Assembly: GCA_019449415.1 (NCBI GenBank)
Contig: JAGRPP010000031.1
Location: 62,001-126,000, forward strand
Direction: 5' to 3'
Length of the DNA: 64,000 nucleotides
Source: Geothrix sp.
GTDB lineage: Bacteria > Acidobacteriota > Holophagae > Holophagales > Holophagaceae
Below the pieces are notes generated by a model. The model was not told the origin of the DNA and did not search any database. It worked only from the letters and a program-made list of their open reading frames with translations. Positions 35,579 to 43,922 of this stretch are shown in pieces. Within the stretch, counting starts at the first letter, position 1; each line of letters opens with the position of its first letter. A program made the translations under genes and the position numbers.

Positions 35579-37442
35579 CCGGGCCCCATCCGAAGGGATC
35601 CACGGCGATGGGCTCCCCATCTCCCCGAGCCTGGAACCCTCCCTCCAGAACGCCAGGATCCCCCTCGTCACCGCAGTCATGGACGGCCGAGCGGCCTTCA
35701 TCGGACTCCTCGCCGTCGGGCTGGGCGTGGCGGCGGGGTACCTCGCCGAACTGCTCGTCCGGCTGATCGGCCTCGTCACCAATCTGGCCTTCCATCATCG
35801 GGTCTCGACGGAGTTCATGTCTCCCGCCGGCCATCACCTTGGCTGGCAGGTGATCTTCGTGCCTGTCCTAGGCGGGATCCTCATTGGCTTTTTGGCCCGA
35901 TATGGCTCCAGGGCCATCCGGGGCCATGGTATTCCCGAGGCGATGGAGCAGATCCTGCTCAACGAGAGCCGCATCCCGGCCCGGATCACCCTGCTCAAGC
36001 CCCTCTCCGCCGCCATTGCCATTGGCACCGGTGGCCCCTTCGGCGCGGAGGGCCCGATCATCGCCACTGGCGGTGCCCTCGGCTCGTTGCTGGGGCAGCT
36101 GCTCCCGACCACGGCGCTCGAACGGAAGACGCTGCTGGCGGCCGGCGCTGCCGCAGGTATGGCGGCGACATTCGGATCTCCCGTCTCCGCCGTGTTGCTC
36201 GCGGTGGAACTGCTCTTATTCGAGCTCCGGCCGCGGTCCATCATCCCCGTGGCCCTGGCCAGCGTCGCCGCTACCGCCGTCCGCTATTCCCTCGTGGGCA
36301 TCCGGCCGGTGTTTCCGATGCCCCTCCTTTCCACCCCCAATGGCCTCTCCCTCGCGATCTACATCGCCATCGGCGCGGTGGTGGGCGTCGCCTCGGTGGG
36401 GGTGACCCGGGCCGTCTACTGGATCGAGGATGGGTTCGAGCACCTTCCCATCCACTGGATGTGGTGGCCTGCCCTCGGAGGGCTCGCCGTGGGGGGCATC
36501 GGCTACTTCGTCCCCCGGACCCTGGGCGTCGGTTACGACAACATCCAGGCCATCCTCTCGGTGCAGCTGGTCGGGAGCACCCTCCTGATGCTGTGCCTGG
36601 CCAAGTTCCTTTCCTGGGCCATCGCCCTCGGAAGCGGCACCTCGGGCGGTACACTCGCGCCCCTGTTCACGATCGGCGGCGCCCTGGGCGGCCTTCTGGG
36701 CGGGCTCGTCGCATCCCTGCTTCCGAAGGTCGGCGTGGATCCCGGAATCTGTGCCCTGGTCGGGATGGCAGCCATCTTCGCCGGAGCCTCGCGGGCGATG
36801 CTCGCCTCGGCCGTTTTCGCGTTCGAGATCACCTTGCAGCCCCTGGGCCTGCTGCCCCTCCTGGGCGGGTGCGCCGCCGCCTACGGGATTTCGGCCCTAA
36901 TGATGCGAAACAGCATCATGACGGAGAAGCTGACCCGCAGGGGCCTCCGCGTCCCGGAAGAGTATTCCGCCGACTTCCTGGACCACATCCTGGTGAAGGA
37001 AGCGGCCTCGAGAGAGATCGTGACCCTCGACGCAGCCCAGAGCCTTGAAGCCACGAGGCGGTGGCTCGAGGCAGGGGCGGATGGCTCCACCCACCATGGC
37101 TTCCCCGTGGTGGAGGGGGACGGAACCGTGATCGGCGTGCTCACGCGCCGCGATCTGCTGGAATCCACCGACTCCCCTGAATCGGCCCTCCGGGACCTGC
37201 TCCACCGCGAGCTGGCCGTGGCGTTCGAGGGGAATTCGATCCGGGAGGCAGCCAACCACATGGTGCGGGAGGGAGTCGGCCGGCTTCCCGTCCTGGATGA
37301 GGACGCCAAGCTCGTCGGCATCCTCACGAGAAGCGACTTGCTGGAGGCCCACGCAAGTCGGCTGAGGTCGGCCGAACGAACTGAGCGCACCTTCAAACCC
37401 AGGTGGGGCGCGGGCGAGCCGGAAGCACCGGAATGCCCCTGA
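35571..37442 (+). CDS. ClC family chloride channel/antiporter with C-terminal CBS pair
   Basis: 623 residues. The membrane domain (about 30-450) holds the anion-pathway motifs GHGIPEAM (near 118), GPFGAEGP with gating Glu160, and GTSGGTLAP. The Glu in LLFELRP aligns with the internal proton Glu of E. coli ClC-ec1 by eye. Retention of both Glu residues suggests H+/anion exchange. The usual GSGIP serine is replaced by His. Two CBS motifs occupy the last ~130 residues and may sense nucleotides. It is cotranscribed with marR. The last codons form the first unit of a 9-bp tandem repeat shared with the next gene. Confidence 0.9.
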   Translation: MSDRAPSEGIHGDGLPISPSLEPSLQNARIPLVTAVMDGRAAFIGLLAVGLGVAAGYLAELLVRLIGLVTNLAFHHRVSTEFMSPAGHHLGWQVIFVPVLGGILIGFLARYGSRAIRGHGIPEAMEQILLNESRIPARITLLKPLSAAIAIGTGGPFGAEGPIIATGGALGSLLGQLLPTTALERKTLLAAGAAAGMAATFGSPVSAVLLAVELLLFELRPRSIIPVALASVAATAVRYSLVGIRPVFPMPLLSTPNGLSLAIYIAIGAVVGVASVGVTRAVYWIEDGFEHLPIHWMWWPALGGLAVGGIGYFVPRTLGVGYDNIQAILSVQLVGSTLLMLCLAKFLSWAIALGSGTSGGTLAPLFTIGGALGGLLGGLVASLLPKVGVDPGICALVGMAAIFAGASRAMLASAVFAFEITLQPLGLLPLLGGCAAAYGISALMMRNSIMTEKLTRRGLRVPEEYSADFLDHILVKEAASREIVTLDAAQSLEATRRWLEAGADGSTHHGFPVVEGDGTVIGVLTRRDLLESTDSPESALRDLLHRELAVAFEGNSIREAANHMVREGVGRLPVLDEDAKLVGILTRSDLLEAHASRLRSAERTERTFKPRWGAGEPEAPECP

Positions 37443-37477
37443 CGCCCCTGATGCCCCTGATGCCCCTGATGCCCAGT
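37433..37477 (+). repeat. Tandem 9-bp repeat spanning a stop and a start codon
   Basis: Five consecutive 9-base units of the form ATGCCCCTG (the second begins ACG, the last ends AGT). The first contains the ClC stop codon, and the array supplies four in-frame ATG codons for the following gene. The period is a multiple of three, so copy-number change would lengthen or shorten the N-terminus without shifting the frame. Confidence 0.85.
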
Positions 37478-38590
37478 GAAAGCTTCGCCCAGCGGACTGC
37501 CAAGCCAGTCCCCGTGCCCGTCGGGCCTGATCCCTGCTCCGGATTCCCGACCGTGGCATGCGGCCTCGGAACGCCGCACATCGCCCCTCTCCCGTCCGCC
37601 GAGCCGTCCCTGGCCTCCCTGATCCACCTCCTGCACGAGGCCGCTGACCGCCTTCAGCGGCACGGCCTGACCTCCTACCAGCGCATCCGTCTCCTTCGAG
37701 GCCTCTACTACGGAACCTCCCACAGCCTCGACTTCGAGCGGCGGAACAGCTGGATACGCACTTGGGGCTTCAGCATCTATCTGCAGAGTTGCCCGCCTCC
37801 CGATCCCACTCCGATGCTGGGAACCTCCCTGGTCCGGGCCCTGAAGGATTCAGCCGTCGTGTGGCACAGGGACCGCTGGCTGGATGCCGGCCACGCCCTC
37901 GTCGGTCTGGAGGCCCGCACTCGCCTCGGTCCCTCCCGTCTGCCCTTATGGGGCCAAGGGGGTACCGGTCTAGAGCTGAGCACCTGGCTGGGCGATCTCG
38001 GTGGCGCGGCGGGCCTGTTGGTTCTGCGGCGCCTGGAGGACCCGACGGCCCGGGCCGTCCCGTGGCTGTTCTCAAACCACACCTACGATCTGCGGCCCAA
38101 CCTGGAAGGGGATGTGGCGGGCTACCTGGTGGCCCGTGACCCTCTCATCACGGACCGCGTCTCGATGCTGAAGCCGCCGGACTTCGTGAGCATCGCCCGG
38201 GCCCTGGAGGACTACACCCGGAAGCTGGCCTCCGACTGGCCCGATCGCTGGGGCCTCTTCATCCGCCTCCTGGGCGGGCGGACGGGACCAGCGAACGACC
38301 GCCTGCTTGATCGCAAGGACCTCCTCGCCAGGATCCAGACTAAGACGCGCAGGTTCACGATCTGGTATCTGCTCTACCGCTTGAAGCAGGCGAAAGGGGT
38401 ATCGCGAGCCACGCTGATCGAAGTCTCGCGTCATGTGGAAGGCGCCGCCACCGAGCTTTCCGAGCTGTTCCTGGCGGTGCTCGAGCAGGGGCTCACTCCA
38501 GGATCCACCATGGAACTCCCGGACCTACCAGCCACTCCACCCGGACCACCCCGGGGCCTCCTCGCCTTCGGCAGCCCGAGGGGAATCTGA
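37433..38590 (+). CDS. Protein of unknown function with repeat-derived N-terminus
   Basis: Up to 385 residues, not recognised. The N-terminus reads MPL-TPL-MPL-MPL-MPS, translated from the tandem repeat; starts at 37433, 37451, 37460 or 37469 are all possible and none has an obvious ribosome-binding site except coupling to the ClC stop. A Pro-rich stretch (about 25-60) leads into a mostly helical region with RRNSWIRTWGFSIYLQS near 110, many Arg and Trp residues, and a Pro-rich tail. There is no clear signal peptide, membrane helix or catalytic motif. Codon use looks like that of its neighbours. The overlap with the ClC gene suggests an operon, but a functional link is not shown. Confidence 0.6.
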   Translation: MPLTPLMPLMPLMPSESFAQRTAKPVPVPVGPDPCSGFPTVACGLGTPHIAPLPSAEPSLASLIHLLHEAADRLQRHGLTSYQRIRLLRGLYYGTSHSLDFERRNSWIRTWGFSIYLQSCPPPDPTPMLGTSLVRALKDSAVVWHRDRWLDAGHALVGLEARTRLGPSRLPLWGQGGTGLELSTWLGDLGGAAGLLVLRRLEDPTARAVPWLFSNHTYDLRPNLEGDVAGYLVARDPLITDRVSMLKPPDFVSIARALEDYTRKLASDWPDRWGLFIRLLGGRTGPANDRLLDRKDLLARIQTKTRRFTIWYLLYRLKQAKGVSRATLIEVSRHVEGAATELSELFLAVLEQGLTPGSTMELPDLPATPPGPPRGLLAFGSPRGI

Positions 38591-38609
38591 CCGAAAGGCT
38601 GAATAGAGA

Positions 38610-38635
38610 AAAGCCCCCGAATTGACAGGGGCTTT
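38610..38635. terminator. Bidirectional terminator between unknown gene and tRNA-Arg
   Basis: Eight-base arms AAAGCCCC and GGGGCTTT are separated by a 10-base loop. On the minus strand GGGGCTTTTC ends the tRNA transcript, giving a U-tract. On the plus strand it follows the unknown gene's stop by 19 bases. Confidence 0.7.
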
Positions 38636-38638
38636 GAG

Positions 38639-38715
38639 TGGTGGTCCCGGAGCGACTCGAACGCCCGACCCTCAGATTCGTAGTCTGATGCTCTATCCAG
38701 CTGAGCTACGGGACC
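38639..38715 (-). tRNA. tRNA-Arg (anticodon ACG)
   Basis: 77 bases including encoded CCA. The 7-bp acceptor stem GGTCCCG/CGGGACC is perfect. The D-arm AGCTCAGCTGGATAGAGCA and T-arm GTTCGAGTC are canonical. The anticodon stem TCAGA/TCTGA encloses loop CTACGAA, anticodon ACG, for Arg CGU-type codons after A-to-I editing. Its own terminator is at 38610-38635. Confidence 0.96.
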
Positions 38716-38731
38716 GCGTGAAGGAATGATT

Positions 38732-39964
38732 CTACCGGATCTCCGCCGGCTGTCCATCCCAAACCCTCAGAGGCTCGGTCCTGGAGGCTTCGCACCTGAT
38801 CCCGGTGAGGTCCGTGGCCAGGTGATCCATGAGGGCCCGGGCCGTGGTGAGCTTGCCGCCCAGCACGAGGGTGAGGTTCTGGAAGCGCGCATGCCGCTCC
38901 AGGACCGCCTCGCGGCTCAGGTGGGTGGTGACTCCGCCCGCGGCAACCAGGGGCCGGACGCCCAGCTCCTCGGCGCGCACCGGCAGGCTCCGCCAGGGAA
39001 TGGCCGGCAGGCAGCTGCCCAGGGCCTCGAACAGCTCCGTCCGCTCGGCCTCGAGGATGGGCACCCATCCGTCGTCCACCTCCCGCTCCGTGGTGCCCAC
39101 CTGGAGCATCCCGTCCCGGGGGATCACGAAGAGGATGCGGCCCTTGGGCCGGCGGATGGCCCAGGGCCGCTCGCAGCCGGGGACCGCGTCGAACCAGAGG
39201 TGGATGCCGGACGACAGGCGCAGCCGCTTGCGGCTTTCCCCGAACCACTGCGCCATGGCGCCGTCTGTCCAGGGCCCAAGCGCGAAGACCCAGCGGCGCG
39301 CGGCAAGCCGACGGGCAGTCCCATCTCTCCGATCCCGCAGGTGCAGGGCCTTCAGGCTGCCGTCGGCGTCCTCGAAGCCTTCCGGTTCGTGGAAGTCGAG
39401 GCGGAGCGCCCCGCTGGAGGCGGCGAGGTCCCGCGTCAATTCGCGATCCCAGGTCATGAGGTCGGCATAGGCCGTGGCGCCGCGGAAGGGTCCCTGGATG
39501 CTGCGGGGATCCGCCTCGAAGGCCGCCCGCGGCACATGGCCCAGATGGAGCGCCGGCGGCCAACCCGGGCGCTCCGCGCCCCAGTGGTCGTAGAGCCCAA
39601 TGCCGATCCGGTGGGCCAGGCCCTCCAGCCCGAACCGATGGGGCATCCAGAAGGCCTCCCAGCGACAGCGGTGGGGCGCGATGCGCGCCCAGGTGGCGCG
39701 CTCGGCAAGGCCCTCCCGCATCTGGCGGATGTCGCCCGTGAGCATGTAGCGGATGCCGCCGTGCAGCAGCTGGCTGGACCACTGGCTGGTGCCGCCGCCC
39801 ACCTCGCCCCTGTCCACCAACGCGCAGGAGACGCCCCGCAGCGTCAGCTCCCTGGCCAGCGCCGCGCCGTGAATCCCGGCGCCGAGAATGGCTACTTCCA
39901 CTTCGAGTGTCGGGGGCAGGCCGCAGGTGCCTTGGGGTGGCGCGGGCCAGGAGCTGTCGATCAT
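38732..39964 (-). CDS. FAD-dependent oxidoreductase, glycerol-3-phosphate dehydrogenase (GlpD)-like
   Basis: 410 residues. The dinucleotide-binding motif VAILGAGIHGAALARELTLRG is at about 24-45, and SSQLLHGGIRYM at about 63-74 is the GlpD-type substrate segment. The protein is about 100 residues shorter than E. coli GlpD because the C-terminal helical domain is missing, so it may act on another alpha-hydroxy acid or phosphate ester. No glpK or glpF is nearby. It is divergent from an MFS gene with only 50 bases between the starts, and lies just after the tRNA-Arg gene. Confidence 0.75.
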   Translation of the reverse strand: MIDSSWPAPPQGTCGLPPTLEVEVAILGAGIHGAALARELTLRGVSCALVDRGEVGGGTSQWSSQLLHGGIRYMLTGDIRQMREGLAERATWARIAPHRCRWEAFWMPHRFGLEGLAHRIGIGLYDHWGAERPGWPPALHLGHVPRAAFEADPRSIQGPFRGATAYADLMTWDRELTRDLAASSGALRLDFHEPEGFEDADGSLKALHLRDRRDGTARRLAARRWVFALGPWTDGAMAQWFGESRKRLRLSSGIHLWFDAVPGCERPWAIRRPKGRILFVIPRDGMLQVGTTEREVDDGWVPILEAERTELFEALGSCLPAIPWRSLPVRAEELGVRPLVAAGGVTTHLSREAVLERHARFQNLTLVLGGKLTTARALMDHLATDLTGIRCEASRTEPLRVWDGQPAEIR

Positions 39965-40014
39965 GGGTACCTCGGAAGCAGTGTGCCGCGTCCCCGTGAT
40001 TCAATGAAGCCACC

Positions 40015-41235
40015 ATGAACCCGACGCGCCTCCGTTCCGTCCTGAACCTCACCGTCCTGGTGGCCGCCCTGGGCTACTTCGTCGACATGTTCGACCTGCT
40101 GCTCTTTCCCATCGTGCGCCAGCCGAGTCTGACCGCCCTGGGCGTCCCGCCCGGCCTGCAGATCGAGGTCGGCGCCAGCCTGCTGAACTGGCAGATGGCG
40201 GGCATGCTGCTCGGCGGCATCTTCTGGGGCGTGCTGGGCGACAAGAAGGGGCGGCTGTCCACCCTCTTCGGGAGCATCGCCCTCTATTCCGTGGCGAACC
40301 TCGGCAACGCCTTCGTCCAGTCCGTCCCGGCCTACGCCATGTGGCGATTCCTGGCAGGGCTGGGGCTGGCAGGCGAACTGGGCGCCGCCGTCACCATGGT
40401 CTCCGAGATCCTTCCCAAGGACCTTCGCGGCTACGGCACGGCCATCGTGGCGGCCGTGGGAATCTTCGGCGCCGTGACGGCCAAGCTGGTGGGGGATTTC
40501 TTCCCCTGGCGCATCACCTACGCCGTGGGCGGCGGCCTTGGCGTGGCCCTGCTCTTCCTGCGGGTGGGCATCCGCGAGAGCTTCATGTTCGCAAAGACGC
40601 ACGAGGCCACGGTGGCCCGTGGTGACTTCCTCAGCCTCTTCACGGACTGGGGCCGCCTGGGGCGCTATGTCCGTTGCATCCTCATCGGCCTGCCCACCTG
40701 GTTCGTGGTGGGCATTCTCATCACCTTCTCCCCCGAGTTCGCCCCGGTGCTGAAAGTGACGGGCCCCGTGAGCGCCGGGACCGCGGTCGCCTTCTGCTAC
40801 ACGGGCATCACCCTCGGCAGCGTCCTGAGCGGCTTCCTGAGCCAGGCCTGCCACACCCGCAAGAAAGTCGTCGGCTGGTTCGTGGCCGGGGCCCTGGCGG
40901 GCGTCGGCGTCTACCTCACCGTTCGGGGCCTGACGCCGGGGCTGTTCTACCTGCTGGCGGGCTATCTGGGGCTGGCCACTGGCTACTGGGCGGTCTTCGT
41001 GACGGTGGCCGCCGAGCAGTTCGGAACCAACCTCCGGGCCACGGTCGCCACCACCGTGCCGAATTTCGTGCGCGGCGCCGTCCCCCTCATCACCGGCGGT
41101 TTCCTGGCCTTCCGGAGCTCTCTGGGCCTGGTGGGATCCGCCTGGGCCGTGGGCCTCGTCTGCTTCGCCCTGGCCTTCGGCGCCCTGTGGGGCCTGCCGG
41201 AAACCCACGGCCGGGACCTGGACTTCGTGGAATAG
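40015..41235 (+). CDS. Major facilitator superfamily transporter
   Basis: 406 residues with about twelve hydrophobic helices. The first helix, GYFVDMFDLLLFPIVR, and the loop GxLGDKKGRLST (residues ~75-85) are typical of the organic-acid/sugar:proton symporter branch of MFS. Substrate unknown. The divergent position next to a GlpD-like oxidase suggests they may handle the same carbon source. It ends ten bases before the convergent SDR gene's stop. Confidence 0.82.
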   Translation: MNPTRLRSVLNLTVLVAALGYFVDMFDLLLFPIVRQPSLTALGVPPGLQIEVGASLLNWQMAGMLLGGIFWGVLGDKKGRLSTLFGSIALYSVANLGNAFVQSVPAYAMWRFLAGLGLAGELGAAVTMVSEILPKDLRGYGTAIVAAVGIFGAVTAKLVGDFFPWRITYAVGGGLGVALLFLRVGIRESFMFAKTHEATVARGDFLSLFTDWGRLGRYVRCILIGLPTWFVVGILITFSPEFAPVLKVTGPVSAGTAVAFCYTGITLGSVLSGFLSQACHTRKKVVGWFVAGALAGVGVYLTVRGLTPGLFYLLAGYLGLATGYWAVFVTVAAEQFGTNLRATVATTVPNFVRGAVPLITGGFLAFRSSLGLVGSAWAVGLVCFALAFGALWGLPETHGRDLDFVE

Positions 41236-41245
41236 CAACGCGGGC

Positions 41246-41974
41246 CTAAAAGACGGCGTCCGCCCCGCCGTCGATCGGGATCACGGTCCCCGTCGTCCAG
41301 CCGCTCTCACCGCCCAGCAAGTGCGCGGCCAGGGCCGCCACCTCCGCTTCCGTGCCCAGGCGCTTCAAGGGATTCACGGTGGACAGCTCCGCGAGGTCTC
41401 CCGCGGGATCGGCGCTCGCGGCCAGGCGGGCCTCCACCATCGCCGTGCGGATGGGGCCCGGGGCGATGGCGTTGCAGCGGATGCCCCTGGGCGCCCACTC
41501 CAGGGCCAGCACCTTCGCCAGCATGTGGACGCCGGCCTTGGCCACGCTGTAGGCGGCGCTGTCAGGGATGGCCCTGAGGCCAATGTTGGACCCCACCAGC
41601 ACCACGCTGGCACCATCCTTCAGCCGCGAGCCCAGATGGTGGGCCATGAGCCAGGGGCCGCGCAGGTTGGCGGCGATCATGGCGTCGAAATCCGAGATCG
41701 GGGTGGATTCCACCGAGCCCGTCAGGAGATGGCCCGCGTTCAGGAAGAGTCCATCGAAGGTTGGACAGTCCCTGGCGAAAGCCGCCACCGCCGCCTCGTC
41801 CGAATGATCGAAGGCGACATGCTGCGCGTCCGGCAGGGTCTCCTGAAGGGTCTCAAGATGGCGGCCCACCAGCACCAGGTCTGCCCCGCGATCCTTGAAC
41901 AGCCGCGCCGCCACCCGCCCGATGCCGCTCCCGGCACCCGTGACGAGGAGGCGCCTGCCCTGGAGGGCGCTCAA
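41246..41974 (-). CDS. Short-chain dehydrogenase/reductase (SDR)
   Basis: 242 residues, the classical SDR length. Cofactor motif TGAGSGIGR at 12-20; FLNAG at 77-81; catalytic Ser129, Tyr142 and Lys146 (YSVAK). The C-terminus has the usual GxVIPIDGGAD. It reduces or oxidises a carbonyl/alcohol with NAD(P)H; the substrate cannot be predicted. Its ATG overlaps the stop of the DUF502 gene by four bases. Confidence 0.87.
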   Translation of the reverse strand: MSALQGRRLLVTGAGSGIGRVAARLFKDRGADLVLVGRHLETLQETLPDAQHVAFDHSDEAAVAAFARDCPTFDGLFLNAGHLLTGSVESTPISDFDAMIAANLRGPWLMAHHLGSRLKDGASVVLVGSNIGLRAIPDSAAYSVAKAGVHMLAKVLALEWAPRGIRCNAIAPGPIRTAMVEARLAASADPAGDLAELSTVNPLKRLGTEAEVAALAAHLLGGESGWTTGTVIPIDGGADAVF

Positions 41975-42609
41975 GGCTGCTCCGGAACCCGTCCGGTGCC
42001 GCGCGGAGCCCGGGCCGGCACCACCACGCCGCCGCTCACCGCCCAGGTCAGCGCCTGGTCGGCGCTCAGATCCACCGGGCGGACCTTCGTGGTCTCGATC
42101 ATCACGACATAGCCCGAGGTCGGATTCGGGGCCGTGGGCACATAGACCGCCACCATGGATTCACCGCCGGCCACAGCCCAGGAGCAGTCCCGATGGGCCA
42201 CAAAGCCCAGCGTGAACGAGCCCGGATGCGGCCACTCGACGAGGACCACCTCCTTGAAGCTGCCGCCCTGCCCCGACTGGATGGCCCCCATGAGCTGCCG
42301 CGTAGCGCCGTAGATTGTCTTGACCACGGGGACATGCATCATCAGCTCGTCCAGCCAGTCCAGCAGCTGACGCCCCACGAAGTTGCCCACCAGGGCCCCT
42401 ACCAAGAGAAGCAGCAGGCCCGTGGCCAGGGCCGAGAACAGCGCGAGTCCCCAGGTTGGCGGATTAGGGAGCTGGATCGCATGGGCCAGCCAGGTCAGCG
42501 GCCCCCGGAAGATGCCCACCAGCGCCGTGAAGATGCCTTTGAGGATCCAGACGGTCACCACCAGGGGGAGCAGCGTGAACAGGCCTGCGACGAGATATTT
42601 GCGGATCAT
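41971..42609 (-). CDS. DUF502 family inner-membrane protein
   Basis: 212 residues. Two N-terminal hydrophobic helices (about 5-30 and 55-78) are followed by a beta-rich soluble domain with the family pattern YVPTAPNPTSGYVVMI near 150. The function of DUF502 is unknown. It is coupled by ATGA overlaps to pgsA upstream and to the SDR gene downstream, forming a pgsA-DUF502-SDR operon. Confidence 0.82.
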   Translation of the reverse strand: MIRKYLVAGLFTLLPLVVTVWILKGIFTALVGIFRGPLTWLAHAIQLPNPPTWGLALFSALATGLLLLLVGALVGNFVGRQLLDWLDELMMHVPVVKTIYGATRQLMGAIQSGQGGSFKEVVLVEWPHPGSFTLGFVAHRDCSWAVAGGESMVAVYVPTAPNPTSGYVVMIETTKVRPVDLSADQALTWAVSGGVVVPARAPRGTGRVPEQP

Positions 42610-43253
42610 TCAGAGTCCTTGTGCCCGGTGAGGCGGCCATCTTCGGCCATGATGCGGGGTCCCACCACTTTCCAGAACCCGTGGAAGTACGACATCGCGC
42701 TCCAGATGGCCAGGATCACGGCGCCCCAGAGCAGCAGCACGCCCATGCCCCAGAAGAAGCTGTAGGGCCGGTTGAGCTGGATGAACAGGTGGAAGATGTC
42801 CTTGTGGGTCCACTCGTAGAGCCAGTAGTCGAGGCGCGGGCCGAGGATGAGGCAGGAGATGGCCGCCACCTGGAAGCCCATCTTCCACTTGCCGATGGTG
42901 CCAGCGGGGATGGTCATGCCCTCCTCGCTGGCGATGCCGCGCAGCCCGGTCACGGCGAACTCCCGGGCCAGGATGATGAAGGTCATCCAGGCTGGCGCCA
43001 GGTTCAGTTCCACCAGGGAGATCAGGGCCCCCGACACCAGCAGCTTGTCCGCCAGGGGGTCCAGCAGCTTCCCGAGCGTGGTCACCTGTTTCCAGCGCCG
43101 GGCAAAGTAGCCGTCCAGGGCATCCGTGATGGAGGCGGCCCAGAACACCAGCACACCGATGACCTCGTGGTTGGTCACCTTGGTCATGAGGACCACGACC
43201 AGGACCGGGACCATGAGGATCCGCGCAAGCGACAGGAGGTTGGGCAGGTTCAT
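42606..43253 (-). CDS. pgsA: CDP-diacylglycerol-glycerol-3-phosphate 3-phosphatidyltransferase
   Basis: 215 residues from ATG 43253, matching known PgsA N-termini (MNLPNLLSLARIL). The CDP-alcohol phosphotransferase signature is complete: DALDGYFARR followed by GKLLDPLADK. The enzyme makes phosphatidylglycerol phosphate, the first committed step to anionic phospholipids, at the inner membrane. Longer open frames upstream overlap the YedF-like gene and are not credible. It is the first gene of a three-gene operon. Confidence 0.93.
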   Translation of the reverse strand: MNLPNLLSLARILMVPVLVVVLMTKVTNHEVIGVLVFWAASITDALDGYFARRWKQVTTLGKLLDPLADKLLVSGALISLVELNLAPAWMTFIILAREFAVTGLRGIASEEGMTIPAGTIGKWKMGFQVAAISCLILGPRLDYWLYEWTHKDIFHLFIQLNRPYSFFWGMGVLLLWGAVILAIWSAMSYFHGFWKVVGPRIMAEDGRLTGHKDSE

Positions 43254-43288
43254 GGCGGACGGTCGGCTCCGCTTCCAGCCTACCGCGA

Positions 43289-43906
43289 TTACAGGACCGT
43301 GACCCCGCCCCGCGCCAGCAGCTTCTGCCAGACCGCATCCACCATGAGCTCGAATCCGCCGGCCTCGGTTCCCTCCTCGATCCCTGACCCGGTCCCTGCC
43401 CCGGTCCCAGCATGGGCGAGGCTCGCCACGGAGATCCGCACGGGAATGCCCCGGGCCTGGAGTGCCTTGAAGGCCGCCACCGCCAGGGGATCCTCGAGCA
43501 GTTCCACGGCCTGGTGGGCGAGGCCGACCCAAGGCGTGCCCGAGTCCAGGTGGGATAGGGTCTCCAGGAGCAGGCGCCGGCCCAGGGCCCGGTCCCCCGG
43601 CGCAAAGGCGCTGCGGAGCAGGAGTACGGGCAGGATGGCAGGCGGAGCTGGGGCCGCCGGGGCGCCGGCGGGAACGGGAGCGGGCACCGACCCCGCGGCC
43701 ACCAGCAGCTCCCACTGGGCCCCCTGCTGCACCAGCCGGGCCACGCGTCCCTGCTTCTCGAGGAAGCCTGCCACATTGATGCGCAGCATCTCATCCTCGC
43801 CGAGAATGCGCAGGGCCGCCCCGGGCTGCTCGGCCAAGAGCGAGCGCAATTCCAGCAGGGCCTGGAAGACCGTGACATCGAGCAGTTCGAGGGTGAGGAT
43901 ATCCAT
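43289..43906 (-). CDS. YedF-like protein (TusA-like plus DsrE-like domains) lacking the TusA cysteine
   Basis: 205 residues. The N-terminal ~75 residues have TusA/SirA-like topology (TVFQALLELRSLLAEQPG, NVAGFLEKQG), but the conserved CPxP cysteine is replaced by the DVTVF segment. After a Pro/Ala linker, residues ~105-205 resemble the DsrE-like half of YedF (LLLRSAFAPGDRALGRRLL). YedF proteins are linked to selenium or sulfur transfer; without the cysteine this copy is unlikely to carry a persulfide by the usual route. It is divergent from queG with only 16 bases between the starts. Confidence 0.55.
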   Translation of the reverse strand: MDILTLELLDVTVFQALLELRSLLAEQPGAALRILGEDEMLRINVAGFLEKQGRVARLVQQGAQWELLVAAGSVPAPVPAGAPAAPAPPAILPVLLLRSAFAPGDRALGRRLLLETLSHLDSGTPWVGLAHQAVELLEDPLAVAAFKALQARGIPVRISVASLAHAGTGAGTGSGIEEGTEAGGFELMVDAVWQKLLARGGVTVL

Positions 43907-43922
43907 GGGAGGTGGCCTTCGC

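Noticed and set aside
37433..37477. Possible CRISPR or VNTR-type array
   Set aside because: The repeat unit is only 9 bp, has no spacers and lies in coding sequence, so it is a simple tandem repeat and not a CRISPR array.
38639..38715. tRNA-Arg as an integration site for a mobile element
   Set aside because: No integrase, direct repeat of the tRNA 3' end or foreign-looking genes are found on either side.
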